Shown piece by piece: positions 48,917 to 58,332 of a stretch of 61,278 nt of DNA. This DNA comes from Acidimicrobiia bacterium. Lineage in GTDB: Bacteria; Actinomycetota; Acidimicrobiia; Acidimicrobiales; UBA8592. How positions within the stretch are numbered: the first letter of the stretch is position 1; each line of letters opens with the position of its first letter. The position numbers and the translations under genes were made by a program. The notes under the pieces were generated by a model. That model saw only the letters and a program-made list of their open reading frames with translations. It made no database searches and had not been told where the DNA came from. The stretch covers positions 1 through 61,278 of the forward strand of contig JAUIIS010000003.1 of NCBI GenBank assembly GCA_030431575.1, read 5' to 3'.

Positions 48917-49020
48917 CCGCCTTGAGGGCGGTTCTATCCCGCCTTGAGGGCGGTTCTATCCCGCCTTGAGGGCGGTTCTATCCCGCCTTGAGGGCGGTTC
49001 TATCCCGCCTTGAGGGCGGT
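48917..49020. repeat. Tandem array of a 22-bp hairpin unit, four full copies plus one 16-nt partial
   Basis: CCGCCTTGAGGGCGGTTCTATC starts 48917, 48939, 48961, 48983, 49005; each contains CCGCC-TTGAG-GGCGG. Confidence 0.97.
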
Positions 49021-49130
49021 GCTGTGAAGCGAATCAGGCAATGTTCCACCGCACTCGATCCAGAGTCGAGTAGTTTGAATCGGGTCGACGCCTTGGCTCC
49101 ACCCCCCAGGGATCGCTACGCTCCAACGCC

Positions 49131-49496
49131 GTGTCCGAGTTCCTTCGCAGCTACCTGACAGTCGCCATCTTTGGCGCCACCGGATGCCTCCTAGTGGGGG
49201 CATTTGTCGGCCTTAGCGCGCTCGTGCGGCCGACCCGCCCACAAGCACAGAAATACCTCACCTACGAGTCCGGCGTAGACCCCGTTGGCACTGGTTGGTC
49301 CCAGAGCAACATCCGTTATTACGTGTTCGCGCTGCTCTTCGTCATGTTCGACGTCGAGGCAGTATTCATCTTCCCTTGGGCAACGCGCCTCGAGGCGTAT
49401 GGCTACTTCGGCCTCGTCGAAATGGCCATCTTCATCTTCATCTTGGCTCTGGGCCTGTTCTACGCCTGGCGTAAAGGAGTGCTCCGATGGGTTTAG
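49131..49496 (+). CDS. nuoA: NADH-quinone oxidoreductase-type subunit A, second operon
   Basis: [43 protein letters not shown]. Confidence 0.94.
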   Translation: MSEFLRSYLTVAIFGATGCLLVGAFVGLSALVRPTRPQAQKYLTYESGVDPVGTGWSQSNIRYYVFALLFVMFDVEAVFIFPWATRLEAYGYFGLVEMAIFIFILALGLFYAWRKGVLRWV

Positions 49497-49987
49497 TCGA
49501 ATCCGGCAAGATGCCAAAGCCCATTACCAAGCTGCTCAACATCAGCCGCAAATACTCCATGTGGGTGTACCAGTGGGGCTTGGCGTGCTGCGCCATCGAG
49601 ATGGGCGCAGCCTTTGCGTCACCTCGCTATGACGTCATGCGCCTCGGCGTGATCCCACTGCCAGCCAGCCCCCGCCAAGCAGACTTCGTGGTTGTATCTG
49701 GCACCGTCACCGACAAGATGGCCCCGTCGGTGCGCCGCCTGTGGGAACAGATGCCCGACCCCAAGTACGTCATCTCCATGGGTTCGTGTGCCAACTGCGG
49801 CGGCCCCTACTGGGATTCCTACTCAGTAACCAAAGGCGTCGACCAGATCATCCCCGTCGATGTTTATGTCCCCGGCTGCCCACCACGGCCCGAAGCACTG
49901 CTCGAAGGCATCGTGTTGTTGCAAGAACGCATCCTCAACGAAGACATGGCAGAGCGCTGGCGCGGAGATCCCATCTATGTCGAATAG
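49487..49987 (+). CDS. nuoB: NuoB, second operon
   Basis: [72 protein letters not shown]. Confidence 0.95.
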   Translation: MGLVESGKMPKPITKLLNISRKYSMWVYQWGLACCAIEMGAAFASPRYDVMRLGVIPLPASPRQADFVVVSGTVTDKMAPSVRRLWEQMPDPKYVISMGSCANCGGPYWDSYSVTKGVDQIIPVDVYVPGCPPRPEALLEGIVLLQERILNEDMAERWRGDPIYVE

Positions 49988-50029
49988 CACCGCTGTCTTT
50001 GTCGACCCACCCCTCACCACCAGAACCGC

Positions 50030-50770
50030 ATGACCGAAGTCCCCGAACACCTCCTCAAAAAGGCTGCCGAAGCCAGGGCCAAGCGCGAAGCCGCTGCTGG
50101 CTCTAGCGCGCCTACAGATGCGCCAGAAGCCAAGGCCAAAGACGAGCCCGAAGAGGTCGTCGTTGAGCCTGACACCAAAGCCGAAGAAGCACTTGAGGTG
50201 CTTAAAGAAGCTTTGGGCGATGCCATCTTGGCTTCTCACATCGAGCCGCACCGCGGCCTTTGGATTCGCGTGGGGGCCCAAGACTGGCGAGCCGCAGCCT
50301 CTGCTGCCCGCGACGCACTCGACTGCAAGTTCTTCGACTTCTTGTCGGCAATCGACTGGCTGCCGTCACCGTATGGACGTGAACTCGAAGCCGAACAAGA
50401 CCTCAACGAGGCCAAAGAGCCCGAAGAAATGAGCTGGGGCTACACGGGCGGCGAAACCCGCTTCCAGATGCTCGCCCGGGTGTATTCGCTCAGCCACCAC
50501 ATCGGCGTGATGATCAAGGCCGACCTTCCCGACGACGAACCTCGCATCGACTCGTTGATCCCGGTGTATGCCGGTGCCAACTGGCACGAACGAGAAGCCA
50601 TCGAAATGTTTGGCATCGCAGTCAACGACCACCCAGATGTGCGCAACATCTATCTGCCCGGCGGTTTCGAAGGCCACCCCATGCGCAAGGACTATCCCCT
50701 TCTCGCACGGCGCATGAAGCCGTGGCCTGGCATCGTCGATGTAGAACTCATGCCAGGAGACGAATCATGA
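50030..50770 (+). CDS. nuoC: NuoC, second operon, with N-terminal TEVPEHLLKK extension
   Basis: IDSLIPVYAGANWHEREAIEMFGIAVNDHPDVRNIYLPGGFEGHPMRKDYPL. Confidence 0.92.
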   Translation: MTEVPEHLLKKAAEARAKREAAAGSSAPTDAPEAKAKDEPEEVVVEPDTKAEEALEVLKEALGDAILASHIEPHRGLWIRVGAQDWRAAASAARDALDCKFFDFLSAIDWLPSPYGRELEAEQDLNEAKEPEEMSWGYTGGETRFQMLARVYSLSHHIGVMIKADLPDDEPRIDSLIPVYAGANWHEREAIEMFGIAVNDHPDVRNIYLPGGFEGHPMRKDYPLLARRMKPWPGIVDVELMPGDES

Positions 50771-51939
50771 GTGTTTCTGAACAGGAACAGCTCGCGTATA
50801 TCGCTGCTCAGGCTGCCGATGCTCGCGTAAACCTCGAGCTCGAAACCGAAGATGGCATGACCCTCAACATGGGTCCCCAGCACCCTGCCACCCACGGCAC
50901 CCTTCGCCTGGTAGCAAAGCTCGATGGCGAACAGGTGGTCGCCGCCGAACCCATCATGGGCTACATGCATCGCGGCTACGAGAAGCTCACCGAGGTGCGT
51001 ACCTACCCGCAGGTCACCACCCTCATCAACCGCATCGACTGGTTGGGCAGCTTTGCCAACGAAGTGCCCTTCATCCTGGCTGCCGAACAGCTGATGGAAG
51101 TCGAGGCACCACCGCGAGCACAGTGGATCCGAACCATCTTGTTCGAGATGTCTCGCATTGCCAACATCAGTTTGTACATCGGCGATATGGCCGTGCAGAT
51201 TGGCGCCACCACGCCCATCTTCTTTGCCTTTCGCGACCGCGAACACATTCTCAACCAGATCGAACGCGTCACCGGCGGTCGCTTCCACCCCAACTTCGAC
51301 CGCATCGGCGGACTCAAGGACGACCTGCCCGCAGGTTGGATCGAGGAGACCAAAGCGGTCATCAAGAAGATGCAAACCTTCTGCGACCAAATGGACGATC
51401 TGGTCGCAGGAAACGAGATCTTCCAAGCCCGTACGCGTGGCATCGGCGTCATTCCTGCCGAGGTTGCACTGTCGTACGGTCTTTCTGGCGCAAACCTTCG
51501 TGGTTCGGGCGTCGACTGGGACCTCCGCCGAGATCAACCATGCGGTCTGGTCTACGACCAGTGCGACTGGAAGGTCTGGACCCACCCCGACGGCGACAGC
51601 TACTCGCGGTTCTGGGTGCGCCTCCAGGAAACCCGCGAAGCATGCAACATCGTCGACCAGCTGCTCGACAACATCCCCTCTGGCCCCATCATGGCCAAGG
51701 TGCCACGGATCATTAAGGTGCCCGCCGGCGAGGCCTACGTGGCCACCGAAAACCCGCTCGGCGAAATGGGCTACTACGTGGTGTCCAAGGGCGACCTCAC
51801 CCCATTCAGGGTCAAGATCCGCTCGGCGAGTTTCTCCAACATGTCCATCTGCCCCTGGGTACTCAAAGGCGTCTTCGTTCCTGACATCATCGCCATCTTG
51901 GGTTCGCTGTACTTCATTTTGGGAGACATCGATCGATGA
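50767..51939 (+). CDS. nuoD: NuoD, second operon
   Basis: LNMGPQHPATHGTLRLVAKLDGE; MGYMHRGYEKLTE; KIRSASFSNMSICPWVLKG. Confidence 0.95.
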   Translation: MSVSEQEQLAYIAAQAADARVNLELETEDGMTLNMGPQHPATHGTLRLVAKLDGEQVVAAEPIMGYMHRGYEKLTEVRTYPQVTTLINRIDWLGSFANEVPFILAAEQLMEVEAPPRAQWIRTILFEMSRIANISLYIGDMAVQIGATTPIFFAFRDREHILNQIERVTGGRFHPNFDRIGGLKDDLPAGWIEETKAVIKKMQTFCDQMDDLVAGNEIFQARTRGIGVIPAEVALSYGLSGANLRGSGVDWDLRRDQPCGLVYDQCDWKVWTHPDGDSYSRFWVRLQETREACNIVDQLLDNIPSGPIMAKVPRIIKVPAGEAYVATENPLGEMGYYVVSKGDLTPFRVKIRSASFSNMSICPWVLKGVFVPDIIAILGSLYFILGDIDR

Positions 51940-52964
51940 ACGTGCTTGCTGATCTTGCCTATTGGCAAGAAACCATCATCAAGGTGCTCATCGGCTTGGC
52001 CGCAGTCCTGCTGCCAGCAGGCACCATCGTGTACCTGTACCTGTTCAAGATGATGAGCTTCATGCAGAGTCGTCTAGGACCCATGGAGGCTGGGCCTTTC
52101 GGCTCTATGCAGCCCCTCGCCGAAGTTGGCAAGTGGATCCAAAAAGAAGACATCTTCCCCACGAAGGCCGACAAGCGAGTCTTTGCCGCAGCACCATTTG
52201 TGGTGCTGATGAGCACATTCTTGCTGGTCATCATCCTGCCTGGCGGTCCCGACGCTACGTTCGTTGACCTCAACGTTGGCATCTACTTCGGCCTCGCCGT
52301 CTCTTCAGTGTCGGTCATTGGCATCTTGATGGCGGGCTGGTCCTCTGCCAACAAGTACTCGCTTCTCGGCGGTATCCGTGCCGCTGGCCAGCTCATTGCT
52401 TATGAGCTCCCCATGATCCTCGCCGTTGTTGGTGTGGTCATTCAGGCCGGCACCATGAACATGCAAGGCATCGTCTTTGCCCAAGCCGAAGGCGAGATCT
52501 TTGGCTGGGGCGGTATTGGCAACCCCTACATCATCACCCAGTTCTTGGGTTTCGTGATCTTCATGATCGCCATTCAGGCCGAGCTCACCCAGCCGCCCTT
52601 CGACATGCCAATCGCAGAATCCGAGCTCATCTCGGGCTATCTCACCGAATATTCCGGCATCCGGTTCCTGTTGTTCTTCATTGGCGAGTTCGCCACCTCT
52701 GGTGTGTTCTCAGCCATTGCCGCCACCTTGTTCCTTGGTGGCTGGTACGTGCCCGGCATCGACCCACACAACGACATTTTCAACGTCATTGGGCCCCTCA
52801 TCTTGTTTGGCAAGATGATGCTCGTAGCGTTCTTCATCTATTGGTTCCGATTCACGTATCCTCGCTTCCGTGAAGATCAGCTCCAGCGCCTTGCCTGGAA
52901 AGTTCTGATCCCACTGAGCCTGGTGAACATCGTGGCCACCGGCGTCCTGAAGGTGGTGCTCTAG
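51936..52964 (+). CDS. nuoH: NuoH, second operon
   Basis: MMSFMQSRLGPMEAGPFGSMQPLAEVGKWIQKEDI; ELTQPPFDMPIAESELISGYLTEYSGIRF. Confidence 0.95.
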   Translation: MNVLADLAYWQETIIKVLIGLAAVLLPAGTIVYLYLFKMMSFMQSRLGPMEAGPFGSMQPLAEVGKWIQKEDIFPTKADKRVFAAAPFVVLMSTFLLVIILPGGPDATFVDLNVGIYFGLAVSSVSVIGILMAGWSSANKYSLLGGIRAAGQLIAYELPMILAVVGVVIQAGTMNMQGIVFAQAEGEIFGWGGIGNPYIITQFLGFVIFMIAIQAELTQPPFDMPIAESELISGYLTEYSGIRFLLFFIGEFATSGVFSAIAATLFLGGWYVPGIDPHNDIFNVIGPLILFGKMMLVAFFIYWFRFTYPRFREDQLQRLAWKVLIPLSLVNIVATGVLKVVL

Positions 52965-52968
52965 TTCA

Positions 52969-53505
52969 ATGCCTGCTGTGCCTGGCCTCGTAAAGGGTCT
53001 TGGAGTCACATTCAAGACCATGTTGGCAACGCTGTTTCCCGACGGCGCCAAAAACCCTATTCCGCGCCCCAGCGCTGGTGCTCAAACCGTGCAATATCCG
53101 CACGTCAAAGAGTCGCCCGCTCCGCGTGCGCGTGGCGTCATTGCGTTGCACGAAGAGAATTGCACTGCGTGCATGTTGTGTGCCCGCGAGTGCCCCGATT
53201 GGTGCATCTACATCGAGGGCCACAAGTACCTGGCGCCACCGCGCCGCGCTGGTGGCAGCCCGCGCCAAAAGAACGCACTAGACCGGTTCGACATTGACTA
53301 CAGCCTCTGCATGTTCTGCGGTATCTGTGTCGAGGTCTGCCCCTTCGAAGCATTGTTCTGGAGCCCCGAATACGAGTTCTCCGAGCTTCGGATTGCCGAT
53401 CTTCTCCACGACAAAGATCGTCTCGGCGAGTGGATGCACACCGTTCCCGACTTTGAAGCCTACGAGTCTGGCTCAGAGCAAAAGACCAAGAAGGTTCCTC
53501 GATGA
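52969..53505 (+). CDS. nuoI: NuoI, second operon
   Basis: CTACMLCARECPDWCIYIEGHK and CMFCGICVEVCPFEALFW. Confidence 0.94.
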   Translation: MPAVPGLVKGLGVTFKTMLATLFPDGAKNPIPRPSAGAQTVQYPHVKESPAPRARGVIALHEENCTACMLCARECPDWCIYIEGHKYLAPPRRAGGSPRQKNALDRFDIDYSLCMFCGICVEVCPFEALFWSPEYEFSELRIADLLHDKDRLGEWMHTVPDFEAYESGSEQKTKKVPR

Positions 53506-53557
53506 CACCAGCTACGCGAGCAATCGCGTCGCGCTCCCTGGCAGGGGAGGGACGCTG

Positions 53558-54052
53558 ATGGTTGCACAGAACATCTTCTTCGGGATCATGGCGGCCATCA
53601 TGATTTGGGCTGCGCTGCGCGTCGTCACGACCAAGAACGTCGTCCACGCCGCGCTGTGGCTGGTCATCGTTCTTGCCGGTGTTGCTGGCCAATTCTTGCT
53701 ACTTGGTGCCGAGTTCGTGGGCGTCACCCAGATCTTGGTGTACATCGGTGCGGTCGTGGTGCTGTTCTTGTTCGGCATCATGTTGACCCGGGCGTCAATG
53801 GGTGAAGACGAAAACGTCAACCTGCCGAACCGCATCGTGCCCGCCACTGTGGGCGTCTTGTTGTTCGGGCTCATGGCTTTTGCCACCATCGACTACTGGC
53901 GAGATGCCGAGCTTCCCAAAGACGGCTCACCAACCACAGTCGAAGCGGTGTCCGACTCCATCTTCTCCGACTTCATCGTGCCGTTTGAAGCGACCTCTGT
54001 ACTGCTGCTGGCAGCCCTCATTGGCGCCATCGTTGTAGCGAGGAAGGAATAG
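53558..54052 (+). CDS. nuoJ: NuoJ, second operon
   Basis: NVVHAALWLVIVLAGVAGQFLLLGAEFVGVTQILVYIGAVVVLFLFGIML. Confidence 0.92.
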   Translation: MVAQNIFFGIMAAIMIWAALRVVTTKNVVHAALWLVIVLAGVAGQFLLLGAEFVGVTQILVYIGAVVVLFLFGIMLTRASMGEDENVNLPNRIVPATVGVLLFGLMAFATIDYWRDAELPKDGSPTTVEAVSDSIFSDFIVPFEATSVLLLAALIGAIVVARKE

Positions 54053-54054
54053 CC

Positions 54055-54354
54055 ATGTTGCTTGTCCAGTTCCTCCTGTTGAGCGCAGTTCTGTTCTGCA
54101 TTGGCGTCTACGGCGTTCTTGCACGTCGCAACGGCGTCATGGTGCTCATGTCCATCGAGCTCATTCTCAACGCAGTCAACATCAACTTTGTGGCCTTCGG
54201 TGCCTTCAACGGCACCGTCACCGGCGAAGTCTTCGCCCTGTTTGTTATTGCCATTGCCGCTGCCGAAGTGGGCGTGGGTCTGGCCATTGTGTTGTTGATC
54301 TTCCGCAACAAGCGATCCGTCGACCTGTCCGACGTCGACCTGATGAAGGGCTGA
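54055..54354 (+). CDS. nuoK: NuoK, second operon
   Basis: LARRNGVMVLMSIELILNAVNINFVAFG; AAAEVGVGLAIVLLIFR. Confidence 0.94.
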   Translation: MLLVQFLLLSAVLFCIGVYGVLARRNGVMVLMSIELILNAVNINFVAFGAFNGTVTGEVFALFVIAIAAAEVGVGLAIVLLIFRNKRSVDLSDVDLMKG

Positions 54355-54355
54355 G

Positions 54356-56680
54356 GTGGGATCCTTGTTCATCCTTGGGGCTGAAGGCCCAACCGAATTT
54401 GTCGACATAGCCGGGTGGTTCCTCGAGAACGCCTGGATCATCCCGGCGCTTCCCGCCATCTCGTTTGTCATCATCTTGTTCTTTGGCAAGAAGCTGCCTT
54501 ACAAGGGCGCCGAGATTGGTATCACCGCGGTTGGTCTTGCCTTCATCTTGTCGGTATTGACCGCTGGCCAGTGGATGAACCAAGTCGACAACGCCCACGG
54601 TTCTGAAGGCGGCCACGGCGAAGAAGCCGCGTTGGTGCTGGTCGATGACGACATCGAGTTGGCCTCAGCTGAAGCTGATAGCGAGGCAGCAGCATTCTTT
54701 GCTGAAGAAGGCGAAGAGGGCCACTCAGTTGTTGGCCGAAACGCCGTTGTCGAACGCTTCACCTGGTGGGAGAACGGCGGCGTCGAATTCAAGGTCGGCA
54801 TCATGGTCGACGGCCTGACCGTCATGATGTTGTTTGTCGTGACCCTGATCTCGTTGTTGGTGCACATCTACAGCACCGACTACGTCGACGGCGACAGACG
54901 CTACACCCACTACTTTGCCTTTCTCAGCTTGTTCACGGCCTCCATGCTGTTCTTCGTTCTTTCCGAGAACGTGCTGCAGATGATTGTCGGCTGGGAGCTG
55001 GTGGGTGTCTGCTCCTTTGCTCTTATCGGCCACTGGTGGGAAGAGAAACCCAACTCCGACGCCGCCCTCAAAGCCTTCCTCACCAACCGCGTCGGCGACA
55101 TGGGCCTGCTGATCGGCATGATCATTTTGTTCTGGTCTGCCAACAGCTGGAGCATCATCGACATCAACGAAGCAGCTATAGGCCACGACATTGGCCACAC
55201 CACGTTGTTTATCGCCTCCCTGTGTCTAACTGCAGCAGTCATGTCTAAGTCAGGCCAGTTTGTCTTGCACACCTGGCTTCCAGACGCAATGGCTGGCCCC
55301 ACACCAGTGTCTGCCCTTATCCACGCAGCCACCATGGTTGTGGCCGGCATCTACATGGTGGCTCGCCTTTATGGCGTGTTCTGGGAGGGCTACAGCATTG
55401 CTGGCTCAAGCTTCAACATCTTGGCCCTCGTTGGCTCGGTGACCCTCGTTGGTGCCGGTCTACTGGCCTTTGTCCAAGATGACATCAAGAAGGTGCTGGC
55501 CTACTCCACGGTGTCCCAGCTCGGCTACATGTGTATGGCCCTAGGGGTTGGCGCCTGGACCGCTGCGGTATTCCACCTCTTCACCCACGCATTCTTCAAG
55601 GCAGGCCTGTTCCTTGGAGCTGGCTCGGTCAGCCACTCGGTCCACAGCTTCGACATGAAGACCCACATGGGCGGCATGCGAAAGTTCATGCCCAAGACCT
55701 TTGCCACGTTCATGATCTGCACCATCGCACTCATGGGCCTGCCGCCATTGGCTGGTTTCTGGTCGAAAGACGAAATCCTCGTGGGTACCGGTGGCTGGGG
55801 CTTCTTTGGTGGCACCAGCGCAAACGGCAGCTACACCTTTGCTCTGGTCATGGGCATCATTGGTGCCGCCCTCACCTGCGCCTACATGACTCGGGTCATC
55901 TACCTCACCTTCTTTGGTGAATGGCGTGGGGCCGAGCACATGCACCACGACGACCACGGTGATGGACACGACGACGACCACGGCCACGCACATGAGCCAC
56001 ACGAGTCGGGTCCACGCATCCTCATCCCGCTCTACATCTTGAGTTTCATGGCCATCGTGGCTGGCTTCTTCAACCTGCCACCGGGGTTCATCACCGGAAG
56101 CGAAGAAGGCTGGCAAGAACGGTTCTTCCACTACGTCGAACCAGTATCCAGCTACTTCCCGGCCATCAAGCATGGTGTACCCAGCTACTCGCTGGCCATC
56201 TTCGCCACCATTGTGGCGCTGCTTGGTGCCTTTGCTAGCTACTACTACTTCTTTGTTCGAGTCAATCGACAAAGCCCGGCAGCTACCGAGTTGGCCAATG
56301 GTCTCACCAGTACAAACAAAGTCGCCCGGGCCGGACACACGGTGCTCAAAGAGAAGTACTACCTCGACCACCTCTACACCGACATCATCGCCGGGGGCAC
56401 CAAAGGACCCGTCGCCGATGCTGCCTACTGGACCAACCAAAACGTCATCGACGAAACGGTCAACCAGGTCGGCCGCACCGCTGTTAGCACTGCAACCTTT
56501 GTGTACGAAACCATCGACCAAAAACTCGTGGACGGAGCCGTCAACTTGTCGGGTTCAGCCTCGGAGGGTTTGGGCGAGGTCAGCCGCTCCGCATTGCAAC
56601 GGGGCAAGGTCCAACAATACGCAGCAATCATGTTCATCGCCGCGACTGTTATCGCCGGCCTCTTGATGGTCTTCATCTAG
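54356..56680 (+). CDS. nuoL: NuoL, second operon, with acidic insertion and His-rich loop
   Basis: GWELVGVCSFALIGHWW; KSGQFVLHTWLPDAMAGPTPVSALIHAATMVVAGIYMVARL. Confidence 0.95.
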   Translation: MGSLFILGAEGPTEFVDIAGWFLENAWIIPALPAISFVIILFFGKKLPYKGAEIGITAVGLAFILSVLTAGQWMNQVDNAHGSEGGHGEEAALVLVDDDIELASAEADSEAAAFFAEEGEEGHSVVGRNAVVERFTWWENGGVEFKVGIMVDGLTVMMLFVVTLISLLVHIYSTDYVDGDRRYTHYFAFLSLFTASMLFFVLSENVLQMIVGWELVGVCSFALIGHWWEEKPNSDAALKAFLTNRVGDMGLLIGMIILFWSANSWSIIDINEAAIGHDIGHTTLFIASLCLTAAVMSKSGQFVLHTWLPDAMAGPTPVSALIHAATMVVAGIYMVARLYGVFWEGYSIAGSSFNILALVGSVTLVGAGLLAFVQDDIKKVLAYSTVSQLGYMCMALGVGAWTAAVFHLFTHAFFKAGLFLGAGSVSHSVHSFDMKTHMGGMRKFMPKTFATFMICTIALMGLPPLAGFWSKDEILVGTGGWGFFGGTSANGSYTFALVMGIIGAALTCAYMTRVIYLTFFGEWRGAEHMHHDDHGDGHDDDHGHAHEPHESGPRILIPLYILSFMAIVAGFFNLPPGFITGSEEGWQERFFHYVEPVSSYFPAIKHGVPSYSLAIFATIVALLGAFASYYYFFVRVNRQSPAATELANGLTSTNKVARAGHTVLKEKYYLDHLYTDIIAGGTKGPVADAAYWTNQNVIDETVNQVGRTAVSTATFVYETIDQKLVDGAVNLSGSASEGLGEVSRSALQRGKVQQYAAIMFIAATVIAGLLMVFI

Positions 56681-56695
56681 GAGATAGAGACAGCT

Positions 56696-58330
56696 ATGGA
56701 ATTCGACAACAACTGGCTCTTGAGCGTCATGACGTTCGTTCCCCTTGTGGGCGCGGCGATCGTGATGGCAATCCCCAAGGCCGAAGAAGAACTGATCAAG
56801 TGGGCGGCCCTTATCACCTCGCTGGTCGCAGCTGGGCTCGGTGTGTTCTTGCTCACCGACTTCAACTACGACAACGCCGGCGAGCTGCAATACGTGGCCG
56901 ACGCCCAGTGGATAAGCGTCATCAACAGCCGCTACATCATCGGCGTCGACGGCATTGCCCTACCCATGATTGCGCTCACCTTGTTGGTGGTGCCGCTATG
57001 CATCATCTACACGATGGGTCACTTCCCAGAGCCTCGTAACCCCAAGGCTCTGCTCTCATTGATTCTGATCCTTGAGACCGGCATGCTGGGCACCTTCATT
57101 GCCCAAGACCTCATCTTGTTCTTCGTGTTCTTCGAGGTTGTGCTCCTCCCGATGTTCTTCATGATCGCAGTTTGGGGCGGCGACGATCGTCGGTACGCAT
57201 CGCTGAAATTCTTCCTGTACACCATGTTTGGTTCAGCGCTCATGCTGGTCAGCTTCTTGGCCATGTACTTCTTGGCCGACGGCACCATCGTGGGCGACGA
57301 AGCCAACACGTTCTCCATGATTGCGCTCTCTGACGGCGCCACCGTGGGCATTGCTCGAACCAGCCAGCTTTGGATCTTCGCCGGCATGTTTGTGGGCTTT
57401 GGTGTGAAAGTCCCGATGTTCCCGTTCCATACCTGGTTGCCCGATGCCCACACGCAGGCCCCAACGGTTGGCTCGGTCATCTTGGCCGCCGTCTTGTTGA
57501 AGCTCGGCACGTACGGCTTCATTCGCATTGCGATCCCCATGTTGCCTGAAGCTGCCGCGGCTTGGGCTCCCTTTATTGGCCTGTTGGCGGTGATCGGCAT
57601 CATCTACGGTGCCCTTGGCTGTCTGGCCCAAACCGATATGAAACGCCTCATCGCGTTCTCGTCGGTGGCCCACATGGGCTTTGTCATGCTTGGCATCTCC
57701 ACCCTCACCGACTTCGGCATCAACGCAGCCGTCTTTGGCATGGTGGCTCACGGCCTCATCACCGGCATGTTGTTCTTCATCGCTGGTTCGGTGAAGGACC
57801 GCTACCACACCCTTGACATGGCGCGCCTTGGCGGCCTGTTGATTTCAGCGCCACGCATGGGATGGATCCTGGGCTTCTGTGCCATGGCATCGCTCGGCTT
57901 GCCCGGTCTTGCCGGGTTCTGGGGCGAATTCCCTGCGATCCTGGCCAGCTACAACCCCGCCGCCATCCTGCCCGAGGCCACGTTCCGCGGCTACATGGTT
58001 GTGGCCGCACTCGGCACCGTGCTTGCCGCTGGCTATCTGCTCTGGATGCTGCAAAAGACCGCAATGGGCACCCCCAAAGACGAGTTCGTTGACAACCCCG
58101 AGATCACCGACGTCAAGACCTACGAATGGATTGCTTGGGCGCCGCTGCTGGCCTTGATCCTGGCTTTGGGCCTGTACCCCAAGCCGCTGTTCAGCACCAC
58201 CGACGACGCTGTCGTGAAGTCGCTCCAGGTCAACGTCATGGACGACGTGCCTGACTGCTTGAACCTCGACACCGACCAAGGCGAAGCCTGCTTCGATGAC
58301 CTGCGCGAGCAGTTTGAGGCGGCGGGCTGA
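56696..58330 (+). CDS. nuoM: NuoM, second operon
   Basis: FFEVVLLPMFFMIAVWG; KVPMFPFHTWLPDAHTQAPTVGSVILAAVLLKLGTYGF. Confidence 0.95.
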   Translation: MEFDNNWLLSVMTFVPLVGAAIVMAIPKAEEELIKWAALITSLVAAGLGVFLLTDFNYDNAGELQYVADAQWISVINSRYIIGVDGIALPMIALTLLVVPLCIIYTMGHFPEPRNPKALLSLILILETGMLGTFIAQDLILFFVFFEVVLLPMFFMIAVWGGDDRRYASLKFFLYTMFGSALMLVSFLAMYFLADGTIVGDEANTFSMIALSDGATVGIARTSQLWIFAGMFVGFGVKVPMFPFHTWLPDAHTQAPTVGSVILAAVLLKLGTYGFIRIAIPMLPEAAAAWAPFIGLLAVIGIIYGALGCLAQTDMKRLIAFSSVAHMGFVMLGISTLTDFGINAAVFGMVAHGLITGMLFFIAGSVKDRYHTLDMARLGGLLISAPRMGWILGFCAMASLGLPGLAGFWGEFPAILASYNPAAILPEATFRGYMVVAALGTVLAAGYLLWMLQKTAMGTPKDEFVDNPEITDVKTYEWIAWAPLLALILALGLYPKPLFSTTDDAVVKSLQVNVMDDVPDCLNLDTDQGEACFDDLREQFEAAG

Positions 58331-58332
58331 TC

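Noticed and set aside
48917-49020. CRISPR-like array
   Set aside because: The 22-bp units are directly tandem with no unique spacers, and there are no cas genes.
49022-49039. Rex-like site upstream of second nuoA (CTGTGAAGCGAATCAGGC)
   Set aside because: Only about 9 of 14 consensus positions match and dyad symmetry is poor.
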